Below, piece by piece: positions 34,284 to 53,432 of a DNA stretch of 64,000 nucleotides. The position numbers were made by a program, and so were the translations under genes. Position 1 is the first letter of the stretch. Each line of letters starts with the position of its first letter. The stretch covers positions 240,735 to 304,734 of the forward strand of contig QANU01085255.1 of NCBI GenBank assembly GCA_003254905.1, in the 5' to 3' direction. A model generated the notes under the pieces. It did not search any database. It had not been told where the DNA came from and worked only from the letters and a program-made list of their open reading frames with translations. This DNA is from Nissolia schottii (taxonomy: Eukaryota; Streptophyta; Magnoliopsida; Fabales; Fabaceae).

Positions 34284-35073
34284 GAGAACAGCAAAATTAG
34301 GGGTTGTTGCGGGGGTAAAAGGCGAAGCCGCGAAGGCGCGGAGGCGCGGAGGCGAAGGCGGCGGGGAAGGGACAGGGGCGAAGCCGCGAAGGCGCGGAGG
34401 GGACGGGGGCGAGGACGAACGGCGATGGCGGCAGAGATTAGAGATTTAGGTTTTGTTGATTTGGGGGAAATGGGATCTGAGAGATGAAGATGAGAGGAGA
34501 GAAGGAACCCGAGGAGGAGGAAGAGGGAGAGGATGGGTCGCGGAGAGAGGCGAGGAAGGTGAGGAGCCGGACGACGGCGAGGAAGGTAGAAGACGAATGG
34601 GAAGGGAAGGCTGTGAGTGTGCTGTGCGAGAGATGAGGATGAGAGGAGATCAGAAGGAAACCGAGGAGGAGGAAGAGGGAGAGGATGGGTCGCGGACGGC
34701 GGCGAGGAAGGGGAGGAGGCGGACGACGGCGAGGAAGGTGAGGAGGTGGACGGGAAGGGAAGGCTGTGAGGGGGGCGTGGCAGTGTGCTGTGCGTGAAGT
34801 GAAGTGAATTAAATAGAAATAAGATAGGAAAGGAAGAGGAAAGGAGTAGGTAAATAATAATAATAATAATAATATATGTGGCGGGTAGGCGGGTAGGCGG
34901 GTCGGGTCGGATTCAAGAATTTGAATCCGAGACTCGACCCGTCTCAGTGAACGGATTTGGCGGGGCTGACCCGCCGACCCGCCGAACCCGACCCGCCGAA
35001 CCCGACCCGCGCGGGTCGGATTGGGTCGGATTTGGCGGATCGGCGGGTTGGGTACGACCCGTGTTCACCCCTA
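33986..35073. mobile_element. Non-autonomous hAT element inside the 5' LTR
   Basis: Ends TAGGGGTGCACACGGGTCG and, in reverse, TAGGGGTGAACACGGGTCG differ at one position. A perfect 8-bp duplication CCGTCCAC flanks it at 33978-33985 and 35074-35081. 8-bp duplications and TAGGGGTG ends are diagnostic of hAT transposons. Both ends carry many CGGGTCGGG / CCCGACCC / GGCGGGT subterminal repeats, probable transposase-binding clusters. The interior has a CA/CT tract (34250-34282), duplicated 'gcgaagccgcgaaggcgcgg' (34321 and 34378) and a tandem duplication of about 150 bp (about 34480-34620 and 34625-34770). Long purine-rich reading frames inside are compositional. No transposase: 1,088 bp, mobilised in trans. 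Confidence 0.93.
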
Positions 35074-35156
35074 CCGTCCACAACGACTTTGTTTTCGTGA
35101 CTCAGCATGTTCTCGTCATCATCCTCCTGTTGCTATTATCCTCTCCATTTCCAACA

Positions 35157-35515
35157 ATCTCGCGAGTATTAGCAACTCAATGGAGAGTCCCTCAAGCAAT
35201 GATGCAAACAACTCCAACAATAACACTGCTGCCCATGCTCCTATCCCTGCCCTAGTGTAAGCTACACCTCCACCACCTCACTATTCCAAGCCGTTTCTTG
35301 ACACCTCCTACTTTCTCGTCTTCTTCCTTTCCCTGGGCAAAGTAATTCTCGCCAGTTTTGTCACCCAGATATTAGTCTGGAAGGTGTTGTTTTATCCTGG
35401 GGGAGTGTTCGGATTAACACCCAAATAATACTCTCGAGGACAACGAATTTGTTTTCGTGTCTCAGCACGTTCTCGTCATCGTCCTTTTGTTGCTGTTACC
35501 CTAAACCCTAAACCC
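35157..35515 (+). repeat. Rearranged gag start, LTR fragment and telomere-like junction
   Basis: After the 5' LTR come 23 bp, a gag start (MESPSSNDANN, from 35179) and gag-like PPPPHYSKPFL. At about 35298 the sequence switches to the later part of the LTR, matching 39423-39620 of the 3' LTR (shared 'gcaaagtaattctcgccag'). At 35500 it switches again through CCCTAAACCCTAAACCC (about 35499-35515) into pol. The telomere-like repeat (plant telomere unit CCCTAAA) thus sits exactly at a breakpoint. Confidence 0.75.
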
Positions 35516-38382
35516 AAACTCACATTCGAAAAGACCCTTGCTTTAAAGATGTGATTCATGTTCCTACCATCAGAGCAAATCTGATTTCTGTTGCTCTTCT
35601 GGGGAAGGCTGAGGTCAAGGTTTCTTTTGAATCTGACAAAATTGTAATGACTATAGATAATGTTTTTGTGGGGAAGGGATATTGTTATCAAGGTCTCTTT
35701 GTACTCAATGTTTCTGAAATAATTAAGGAAAATGTTTCTTCTTCTGCTTACTTGATAGACTCTTTTCATATGTTGCATGCTAGACTAGGACATGTGAATT
35801 TTTCATATATTCAGAAAAGGCAGAACTTAGGATTAATTGATGGACTAAATAAATCTTATGATTAAAAGTGTGAAATTTGTATTTAATCAAAATTAACCAA
35901 GAAATCATATCCATCAATATTTGAATGCGAAACTGAACTACTTGGATTAATTCATGCAGACCTATAAGAGATCTGAAACATATAGAGACTAGAGGAGGTA
36001 ATAGATATTACATAACTTTTATTGATGACTTCTCTAGATACACCAACGTTTATCTCATTAGGAACAAAGATGAAGCCTTTAACATGTTTCTATCTTATAA
36101 AGCTGAGGTTGAAAATCAATCAAATAGGAAAATCAAGAGAGTCAGATCCGATAGAAGAGGAAAGTATATTATATTCAATAATTTCTGTGAAAAAGAAGGC
36201 ATAATTCATGAAGTAACTCCTCCTTATTCTCCTAAATCAAATGGTGTAGCAGAACGAAAAAATAGAACCTTAAAAAATATGATGAACTTTATGTTAATAA
36301 GCGCTTCTGCACTTAATAATTTGTGGGGGGAGGCTATATTAACTGCATGCTTACTTCAAAATAGGATTCCCCATAAGAAAACAAGAAAGTCACCCTATGA
36401 GCTTTGGAAATGATATAAACCCAATCTGAAATATTTAAAAGTGTGCAGGTGCCTAGCTAAAGTAAGTTTTCGGATCCTAAGAAAAGGAAAATAGGATCAA
36501 AAACTTCTGACTGTATGTTTATTGGTTATGCTGAACATAGTGTTGCATATAGGTTTCTTGTTTTGAAAAGTGATGTGCACGATCGGAATACTACAATTGA
36601 GACTAAGAATGCTAAATTTTTAGAGCATGTATTTCCTTTAAAAGCAGAACATGATTCTTATTCTGAACTAGGTAAGTTTAATGATTCTAGTCATATATCC
36701 CTTGATGATATTGATGTTGGTCATGTTAATACTGATATGGATTGTAAAGAAGACAACAATGAGGATCTTAGGAGAAGTAAGAGACAAAGAAAACCAACTC
36801 TTTTTGGAAATAACTTTTATGTTTATTTAACTGACAAAGACCCTTTAACCTTCTCAGAAGCCATTTCATCTTCTGATTCACAATTTTGGAAAGAAGCTAT
36901 TAAAACTGAAATTGATTCTCTTAAGAAAAATAATAAATGGACTTTGGTTGATTTACCTCCGCGAGCCAAACCAATTGGATGCAAATGGATTTTTAAAACA
37001 AAATATCATCCTGATGGATCTATAGATAAATATAAAGCTAGATTGGTTGCGAGAGGTTTTACACAAAAAGAAAATATTGATTATTTTGATACATTTGCTG
37101 TTGCTAGAATATCCTCTATTCATGTCTTAATTGCATTAGCTTCTGTTTATAAATTAGTAATTCATCAAATGGATGTTAAAACCACGTTTCTGAATGGAGG
37201 CTTAGAGGAAGTAATATACATGACTCAACCCGATGGTTGTGTAGTTGAGGGTCAAGAAAATAAAGTAAGCAAAGTCCTAAAATCTCTATATGGTTTAAAA
37301 CAGGCACCCAAACAATGGCATGAGAAATTTGATCAAGTTTTAATCTGTGATGGCTTTTATTCCTTTGATGTTGATAAATGCGTATATGCAAAATCCTTAT
37401 ATGGAGAATGTGTTATTATTTCTTTATATGTAGATGACATGCTTATTTTTGGAACTTGCACTAGGATAGTGATTGAAACTAAACATTTTCTATCATCTAA
37501 ATTTGATATGAAAGATCTGGGAGAAGCAAGTGTAATATTGGGAGTTAAAATCATATGGAAATGTGATAGCATTATACTATCACAAGAACACTATGTTGAG
37601 AAACTTCTTAGGAAGTTTGGTTACTTCGACGTTAAATCGTTGAGCACTCCTTATGACTCTAATTCTTAATTAAAGAAAAATAAAGGAGATCTTGTCTCTT
37701 AATTTGAATATGCTCAAATCATTGGGAGCTTGCCACATCTGATGATTTTTTCTCGACCAAATATAGCATATGCTATTAGCAGATTGAGTAGGTATACTCA
37801 CAACCCCAGTAATGATCACTAGGAAGCACTCGTAAGAGTGATGAAATATTTGAGAGGTACCATGAATTTGGTATCAAATATAGTGGATTTCCCGCTGTAC
37901 TTGAAGGATACAGTGATGCTAATTGGATCTCGGACTCAGACGAGATGAAATCCACTAGCGATTACATATTCACTCTTGGTCGGGGTGCTGTAGCTTGGAA
38001 ATCTGCCAAGCAATCTATTATTGCCAGATCAACTATGGAGTTAGAGTTTGTGGCTCTGGAGTTGGCTGGAAGTGAAGCTGAGTGGTTGAGAAACTTCTTA
38101 GCAAATATTCCTTTGGGAATGAAACCCATTCCTTCAGTGTCCTTACACTGTGATAATCAATCTACAATAGCTATTGCAAAGAACAAAACTTATAATGCAA
38201 AGAGTCGACATGTTCAACTAAGGCACACTGTGGTAAAGCAACTACTAAAAGATGGAATTATATCCATTGACTATGTGAAGTCTGAGGTAAATTTGGCTGA
38301 TCCTCTGACTAAACCCTTGGGTAGAAAATTTATCAATGATACATCGAGGGGAATGGGACTTGAGCCAATTTGTAATCAGTGA
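35516..38382 (+). pseudogene. copia pol remnant (integrase, RT, RNase H)
   Basis: Pieces in order: GAG-pre-integrase with MLHARLGHVNFSYIQK (35551-35865); integrase core with DDFSRYTNVYLI and PYSPKSNGVAERKNRTL (36022-36413); reverse transcriptase (36515-37669) with KPIGCKWIFKTKYHPDG, MDVKTTFLNGGLEEVIYM, LYGLKQAPKQWHEKFD and the catalytic LYVDDM; RNase H (37945-38382) with [22 protein letters not shown] and VHLHCDNQS-like [15 protein letters not shown]. Stops and frameshifts lie near 35865, 35960, 36411, 36496, 37667 and 37801-37860. The RT piece is open for 384 codons, so decay is moderate. gag and protease are missing. Confidence 0.9.
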
Positions 38383-38940
38383 ATAATGGTAACCCAACCT
38401 TTATGATTGGAAATCCCATGAAGAAGGTTCATATGGGTAAAAACAATTATTCATATTGACGTGCCAACACTAATTAATTTATCTTGTACACCATTCATGG
38501 GATATAAGTGTTGTGTTGCATTTTGGGAGGATGAGTATAAAAGCTCTTAATGATCTCCATAGCCCTTATGGGTAGTACATGAAGTGCATCATGTACTTGA
38601 TGGAATCACCTATATGAGTGTCAAGTGGGGCCGCTTGCATGAGATTTGGCTAATCTCTAGAGCACTCATGAACACCAGGCACGCGCATGGCCGAAAAGCG
38701 CACAATCGCGTTAACAACGAGAATTGTGGGGGTGAAATGATTGTTGAGGCCTCTGGCATACACTAAAGTATCTTAGTTCATAGAGTTTGCTCCACTAATT
38801 CACTTGTATGTTAAATTCTCAGTAGTCTAGGTTTGGTTCATAGCTCAAAAGGCACCAAATTCGAAATATTTCACTCCTCTGTATTTGCCCAGGAAAATCT
38901 TAAAATTCTTTTTCATGAACTTTTGAAATATGTGGGGGAT

Positions 38941-39640
38941 TGTTGAAAAAGATAAATATTTCAAAAGTTCTAGTCCCACGTTGGTTAGATCCCAAACCCT
39001 TTGAGTGTTTACATACCTTTAGTGATTGTTGTATTGGCAAAGGTGTTGAGAAGAGAGTTGGGCTCGCGCGCATGAGCCTAAGCCATTTGGCCTCGTCAAA
39101 GTACAAATTGATAGATTTCCCCCTTGCTTGCATGATAAAGAGCGTCCCGGTCTTTTTGCAAAATTATTTTTTGGACTATTGCAGCTTACCTAAGAAACCA
39201 TAAATTTTCATGTGCACCGTCCAAAGTCCATCACTGTCCAAGTTTGATTGGTTACCGTCCAAATATTAAAAGCTTGCCGCCCACCGTCCAAATATTAAAA
39301 GCTTGTCGCCCACCGTCCAAATTTGATTGGTCACAGTCCACCACCGTCCAAGAATTAATTTCCACTAACCTTGGAAAACTATAGATTTTTCCCTATAAAA
39401 ACCAACCATGTTTTTGCATTAGACACACCTCCTACATTCTCTTCTTCTTCCTTTCCCTAGGCAAAGTAATTCTCGCCAGTTCTGTCACCCAGATATTGAT
39501 CTGGAAGGTGTTGTTTTATCCTGGGAGAGTGTTCAGATTAACACCTGAATAATACTCTCGAAGACAACGAATTTATTTTCGTGACACAGCACATTCTCGC
39601 CATCGTCCTCCTGTTGTTGTTATCCTCTCCATTTCCAACA
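38941..39640 (+). repeat. 3' LTR of the copia element
   Basis: 700 bp from TGTTGAAAAAG to TTTCCAACA. Near 39245-39350 it contains three to four copies of a short 'accgtccaaatattaaaag' type repeat. A CCCTATAAAAACC box at 39391-39403 is the likely TATA. It is the intact reference for the damaged 5' LTR. Confidence 0.9.
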
Positions 39641-39716
39641 AATCCAAATTATCAATAATCATATCGCATCAAACAAGTCAAGATAGATTACTAGATAATT
39701 TAAAATTCAAATTACC

Positions 39717-42435
39717 TTGTACCAAACGCGACCTAAATGTCATGCAAGCTATCAATTCCACTAGACAGTAAAAAAACAGACACGAGGACAGTAGAGACAC
39801 GTCCCTTGCATCTCTCCGTTTTGAAGGTAAGAGACGGGTCTCTTGCAACCTAGACATATTTTTTTGTATTTTTTTAGATGTGCAAAAATTAATTAAAAAA
39901 TTATCTTAAGATAAAGACATTTTTAAGTTTAATGTTTTCATCTCATTTTCCAAACATGTTCTTTTTATCATTATCTCCATATTTTCTGTTATGAAACACT
40001 TATCAAACACTACACACTAATATTTTTTTGCCATATAGGATATACTTCAATATGATAATATTTTTTTATGAGATACTATAATATGATAGAGTGGAGAGAC
40101 TATTGTATAAATGTCATTTTAACATCTTGTATTTATATTTGTATACACTTAACAAAATAGGTTGTATTAATTGTCTTCAATATGCATACATGTTACTGGT
40201 CCAATACATTCTTTTACATGTGTGCTTAAATACTAACTATTAAAACCTTGGATAGCTTTCATTATTCGGAGAATTTGCTTAGCCAATAATACTATTATAT
40301 ATAAAGGTAATGAGACAATAAGACAACAAATTTATTCGCTGAACTTGTATCTTTTTAATGAATTCTAGCGACATCAAACAAATCTTTTTCTCTTTTAGAC
40401 GTTTGTCAGTAAATTACAATTGATTGTAACCTCTAGTAAAACCCCACTTTTTTCTCTTTTTTTTTTTACTGTTGTAACCTTCGTGGCGTTTTTATTATAA
40501 CCACTGCTTGCAAACTATTATTTATATATATCTTTGGGGAAAAAAAATATTTCAATCTGAAGAAGAAAACTATTATTTATGTATGTCTTTGTTATTATGA
40601 CAGGCAACTGGTTTCTTAAATTGGTAGTTATGTTCACTGAATTAAAGGTCCATTGCGTATTTGCATTTCAATATTATTTTTAAGTATGTTTTGGGTCACC
40701 AATAAATTTTAAAAATTTGATTTAGGTCTTTAAAAAAATTATTTTAATCAAAACATATTAAAAATATTTGGTTATAATTTCTTTCATTGGTGAAACTCTA
40801 TTACTTGGTTACATGAATAACAAATTGTGTCGTCAATGGTGTTATATGAATAAATTAAACTAACATGACTCATAATCAAACTCAAACTAACATTTCACTC
40901 AGATTTGTTTCTAAATCGTGACTCATGCACAACCCTAGGTCAAATAGCAAATTATGGGTGATTTGGGTTGAGTTATAAGTCAGATAGGTTTATTTTGCAC
41001 ACATAATACTATTCACGTGACACTTTGTTAGCTTCATCAATAGTTAACAAAGTCTCATTAATTAATAATATGAATTAAAACTAAATCATTTAGTAGAGAT
41101 TAAAATGAAATATTTATAATATGTTTAGACTAAAATTTAAATAAATATTTTTTTAAAAATCTAAACCAAATTTCAAAATTTTATCAGAGACCTGAAACAT
41201 ATTCAAGTCTTTTATTTTTTATCTAAGCATTTCAGTCATTTAGATGGACAATATTGATATAATTATATTACTGTTATTATTAATATTTTATATTTTAATT
41301 CATTGTAAATAAAAATAAAGTAATGAATAACGCATCAAAATAATATTAAATGCCAATATAAAATTTCACGAATGCCAATCAAATTCATAATTTTATTAAC
41401 TCAGATGATATAATTTTTATATTACATGACCTATTTACATGAATCAAAATCCAATTCTAGAATTACACAAGTTTCCACTCCACAGTCCTAGACTAACTGC
41501 AAGGTGGTCCCAACCTTGCTAGAAGGCCAGACAATTTAAAAAGAGCATAAGCTAATAAAAAATCATAGCAGGATCTCCATTCATAAATTACAATGAAAAA
41601 CGATCAAACTTTGCACCACTACGCAAGGAAGAGACTAAAATTCCCTCTATTGTTATAAAAATTTAAAAAAAAAAAAACACCTAAAGAAATTCATCGTGTG
41701 CTTCTTGAATTAATGCGACATAATTTAATCTAACCTGCAAGCAAGAAGATAATAAGTGGTCACAAGAATGATCTATGTTACATGGGTATGGATAGGTTAT
41801 TAGCACTGGGTATAGCTAAATACGGGTACGAGATACAAACATATCAAAACATTAGGGTATGCGTACGAGAGAATATAATATATAAAAACACAAAATTAGA
41901 AATGGTATAGTACTCAAATAATAAGATAAATATAATTTAATAGTGTTTCAACTCTAACTTTTCATCAAAATACTATAAAACATATCAGACAAACAAAATT
42001 ACTTTAATAGTTTATAAAATTTGATAGGATGAAACAGTAGTTTGTTCCATTTAAAAGCAAATTAATTAGTTTAGCTGTAAATTTTGATGTTTTGTAAGAA
42101 CAAACTTATATTTTAAGACATTTACAAAATGTTTAACTTACAAGTATTTAACAAATATTGGTATTTACGTATCTGGTATGGGTATAACAACTATTTTAAA
42201 ATACACTTATTTCATAAGATAATAGTATAGATATACAAATAATTGACTTAACTTGAATCAAATTAGTTAAAATTTAGATTTTAGATGCGAATAATTTATG
42301 GAAAAAAAAATAAACTATGCATATAGATTGCGAAAAAAAATGTAGCTCAAATCTGATTAGATAAGATCCAATAGAAATACAGATGATTTAGGAGGGAACT
42401 AAAAAATCTAGAGAAAGAGAGAATGAAAGGACCTT
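39717..42435. other. Intergenic AT-rich region between the copia nest and PHOT1
   Basis: No gene recognised. It contains a TIR element listed separately (40683-41204) and, next to 42435, the probable 3'UTR of PHOT1. A GC-richer piece at 41460-41620 has no recognisable coding content. Confidence 0.4.
40683..41204. mobile_element. MITE with long, diverged terminal inverted repeats
   Basis: The left end (AGTATGTTTTGGGTCACC, then TTTGATTTAGGTCTTTAAA) matches the right end read in reverse (GAATATGTTTCAGGTCTC, then TTTGGTTTAGATTTTTAAA) over about 110 bp with many mismatches and small gaps. About 520 bp in all, no coding sequence. No clean TSD found, so the age is probably old and the superfamily open. 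Confidence 0.6.
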
Positions 42436-50980
<8,545 letters not shown>

Positions 50981-51870
50981 TTTGCCCAGCTCCCTCTCTA
51001 TTGCACTTTTCAAAAATATTTTTGAGAATTTAAAATAATAATAATAATAATAATAAATTAGTTAGTAATAATAAGTAACTTTATGCTCCATCCCTCATTG
51101 TTCTTGAATCATGACTCAGTTCTAAATGAGTTTGTGGTGCTCAATTTCAACCTCACTTTTTAAAAACAAGCTAAACCATTTAAAAATAAATAAAATAAAA
51201 TAAATTAAGCCACAACATAGAGTGTATGGTGAATATCAGGAGAGTTGCAATCTAAGGTAGCTTTTATGGGGGGAACAAAGTAATAGTGGGGTAGTAGGAT
51301 ATTTAGTTAGTAATTGTTATGGGGTAGTGTGGAGAGTGATGGTGTTGGGGATATTTTGTGATATAGTAATGAGAGTGGGTCTCTCTGGCTATGGGGAGGA
51401 AGGGGACTTGACTTGTACAGAAAATAATGAGCTGTCATGGGGTTGGTTTCGTCATTTCAACTATGTTCATTTAGCTATCTTGTGTTACTTACAAAAGTTT
51501 GATCATGGAAGGAACATTGAGTGCCTCACATTTTTCAGGGTTAGTTTTGTCAACTTGATGATGATCAGGTTCAAATTATTGGAGGGTGAGGGGACTGAGA
51601 TGTTTCTTTCTAATTTGGGACCTTAAGGGAGACATGGATTTAATGCTGGGTTGTTTCCTAATTATGGCAAACAGCAACTGGTAACTGCATGCTCACTGTC
51701 AAAGTGGTCAAGTACATAGAAAATTAATTAATCCCAATTAAGAAATTAGGAGAAGAATGAAAAATTATCTTGTGATAATTGATTGAACCTCAGCAAGCTG
51801 GTGAAGAATGTTTCTTATAGAAGTTCATTGATGCAAATTAAAGATATTTTTAAGGATAAAATGACATGTT

Positions 51871-51872
<2 letters not shown>

Positions 51873-51909
<37 letters not shown>
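51873..51909. repeat. (TA)n microsatellite
   Basis: About 18 uninterrupted AT dinucleotides in the PHOT1 upstream region. A likely length polymorphism. Similar shorter runs occur at 1601-1635, 6592-6614 and 57681-57706. Confidence 0.95.
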
Positions 51910-51912
<3 letters not shown>

Positions 51913-53187
51913 GAAAAATTCTGATAGTACATATATAAAGCAAGGAGAAACTGGGAAATTAAATTAAGTACCTCAGGCTGTTGTGTGATATGTTGGATTC
52001 TTTCTGCTTACTGTTCAGAAGCAGCACACAACATGAACAAAATGCCTTGAAAGTTGTGGTTTTCTAGATATGGCTTTTAATGGGAGCAGAACACAAAAAG
52101 GTATAGGAAGGAATCTGAATCATTGCGAGAAGAAAAAAAAAAAAAGAAGGTGTGTTTGGGTTCCCATCCCTGTACAACCAATCTTTCACATGGCTCCCGC
52201 ACTTCCATGTCCTTAAATGATTAGATTGACATTAATTAAGATGATCTTGATTAATCACTTTCAGTAACTAACTAAAAATATATAGAGGCTTGCATAAACT
52301 CTTACCTTCAAAAACTTCAATGATTGTTTTTTCCCCTTCTGGTGGCAGTGACAGTCTGGACTAGGTTGTCAAAGCATGAAAAGGCTACAAGATCATAGGT
52401 TTTGGAAGATATAGATTTTTTGTGTCTCTCACAGTGTTATGAGTTAGGGGAATTATGGTTGAAGGACTAGAAAACGGAAAGAGACAAAGATAAAAAAGGA
52501 TGATATGAAATATCTACTACTACTATGTGCTAGTACTTGGGTTGGGTTGGGTCTTAAGAACATGATGGTATATGTGATTAAGCAATGTATCTTGATGAGA
52601 AGTTGAGGTTGCAATTTGAATCTAACACGGAAAGCAAATGGGAGGAGGGTTACAGGAAAGCATGACCACAAAGACAAGCATGGAAAGTGGCCACGTGACG
52701 CCATATGTTGATTGATATATGCATGACCACCACCACTAATTTATTTTATTTTCATCAATATTCTAGAAATAATTAAGTGTATAATTAATTTTCCTAAGAT
52801 CTGGAGTGTAACGTTTCATCCAGGGAGATTAATGTTATTTGGACGCACAAATTTAGATATATTTTTTATGGTGGTTTTCATGAGTTTCATGATTTAAATA
52901 CCCCCTTATTGCTAAATTTTTCTGTTTTTGACAAATTTTAAAATTAAAATCGTCAAAATTTTAGAATTAAATCATGTTCTATATGATTTTTATAAATTTT
53001 TCATTAGCTAAATCATTGAAAAAATTAACTTGTTAAAGCTTTAGAAATTTATGGATTATTTGAGCTTATGATACACATTTTTACAAATATTGTATTAAAA
53101 AATATCAATTTATTACATTAGATAATATAATACATCAATATGTCATATTAAATCATGAAATAATGACAAAATTTAACAAATTTAATT

Positions 53188-53432
53188 GGGTTATATATGT
53201 TTTTAGTCTCTATAAAATTAAAAATTTTGTGTTTGGTCATCGATTTTTTTTGTTAGGAATTAATCCTGAAAAAAAAATTGGTAGGTTTTAGTCCCTGCCA
53301 CATTAAGTGTTGACGTGACCGTTAAATGTGTCATGTGACACCGTTAAATATGTCATGTGGCACCGTTAAAAAAAATTTCAGGAACCAAACACAAAATGTT
53401 TAATTTTACAAGACTAAAAACATATTTAACCC
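53188..53432. mobile_element. Mutator-type MITE, 245 bp, perfect 9-bp TSD
   Basis: Ends are GGGTTATATATGTTTTTAGT and, in reverse, GGGTTAAATATGTTTTTAGT; the inverted repeat extends about 50 bp on each side to TTTTGTGTTTGGT with few mismatches. AATTTAATT flanks it exactly at 53179-53187 and 53433-53441. A 9-bp duplication is typical of Mutator-like elements. The interior carries three copies of a short 'caccgttaaa' or 'gaccgttaaatgtgtcatgt' motif (53328-53370). The GGGTTAAATATGTTTTTAGTC end is, as far as I know, abundant in legume genomes. Confidence 0.88.

Larger units (their letters stand above)
33639..39640 (+). mobile_element. Ty1/copia retrotransposon with AATCC target duplication
   Basis: The element is bounded by LTRs that begin TGTTGG or TGTTGA and end TTTCCAACA. 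It is flanked by AATCC at 33634-33638 and 39641-39645. The 3' LTR is 38941-39640 (700 bp), preceded by a short purine tract (TGTGGGGGAT). The 5' LTR is 33639-35156, interrupted by a hAT element and missing about 270 bp beside it. A gag start (MESPSSNDANN, near 35179) follows, then a second LTR fragment (about 35298-35499), then pol. No recognisable Met-tRNA primer site follows the 5' LTR, and most of gag and protease are gone. Inactive. Confidence 0.93.
33024..39716. mobile_element. Foldback MITE, split by a copia element
   Basis: Left arm 33024-33118 (GGTAATCTGACTTTTAAATT, then GACTTGTTTGGTGCGA and GGTAATCCACATTAC) reappears in inverted orientation in two pieces: 39716 down to 39646, then 33638 down to about 33607. 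The arm is therefore cut by the copia insertion at 33639-39640. Removing it gives an element of about 690 bp with long terminal inverted repeats and a core of (AAT)n and (TTA)n tracts (33120-33250, 33420-33570). No transposase. True outer ends and TSD are uncertain. Confidence 0.7.

Noticed and set aside
34131..34797. Two overlapping frames rich in Arg, Glu and Gly inside the hAT element
   Set aside because: Composition comes from purine-rich and GC-rich tandem repeats; frames span a repeat boundary and have no domain.
51327..51626. 99-codon frame upstream of PHOT1
   Set aside because: No recognisable domain or signal peptide, and sequence composition matches spacer.
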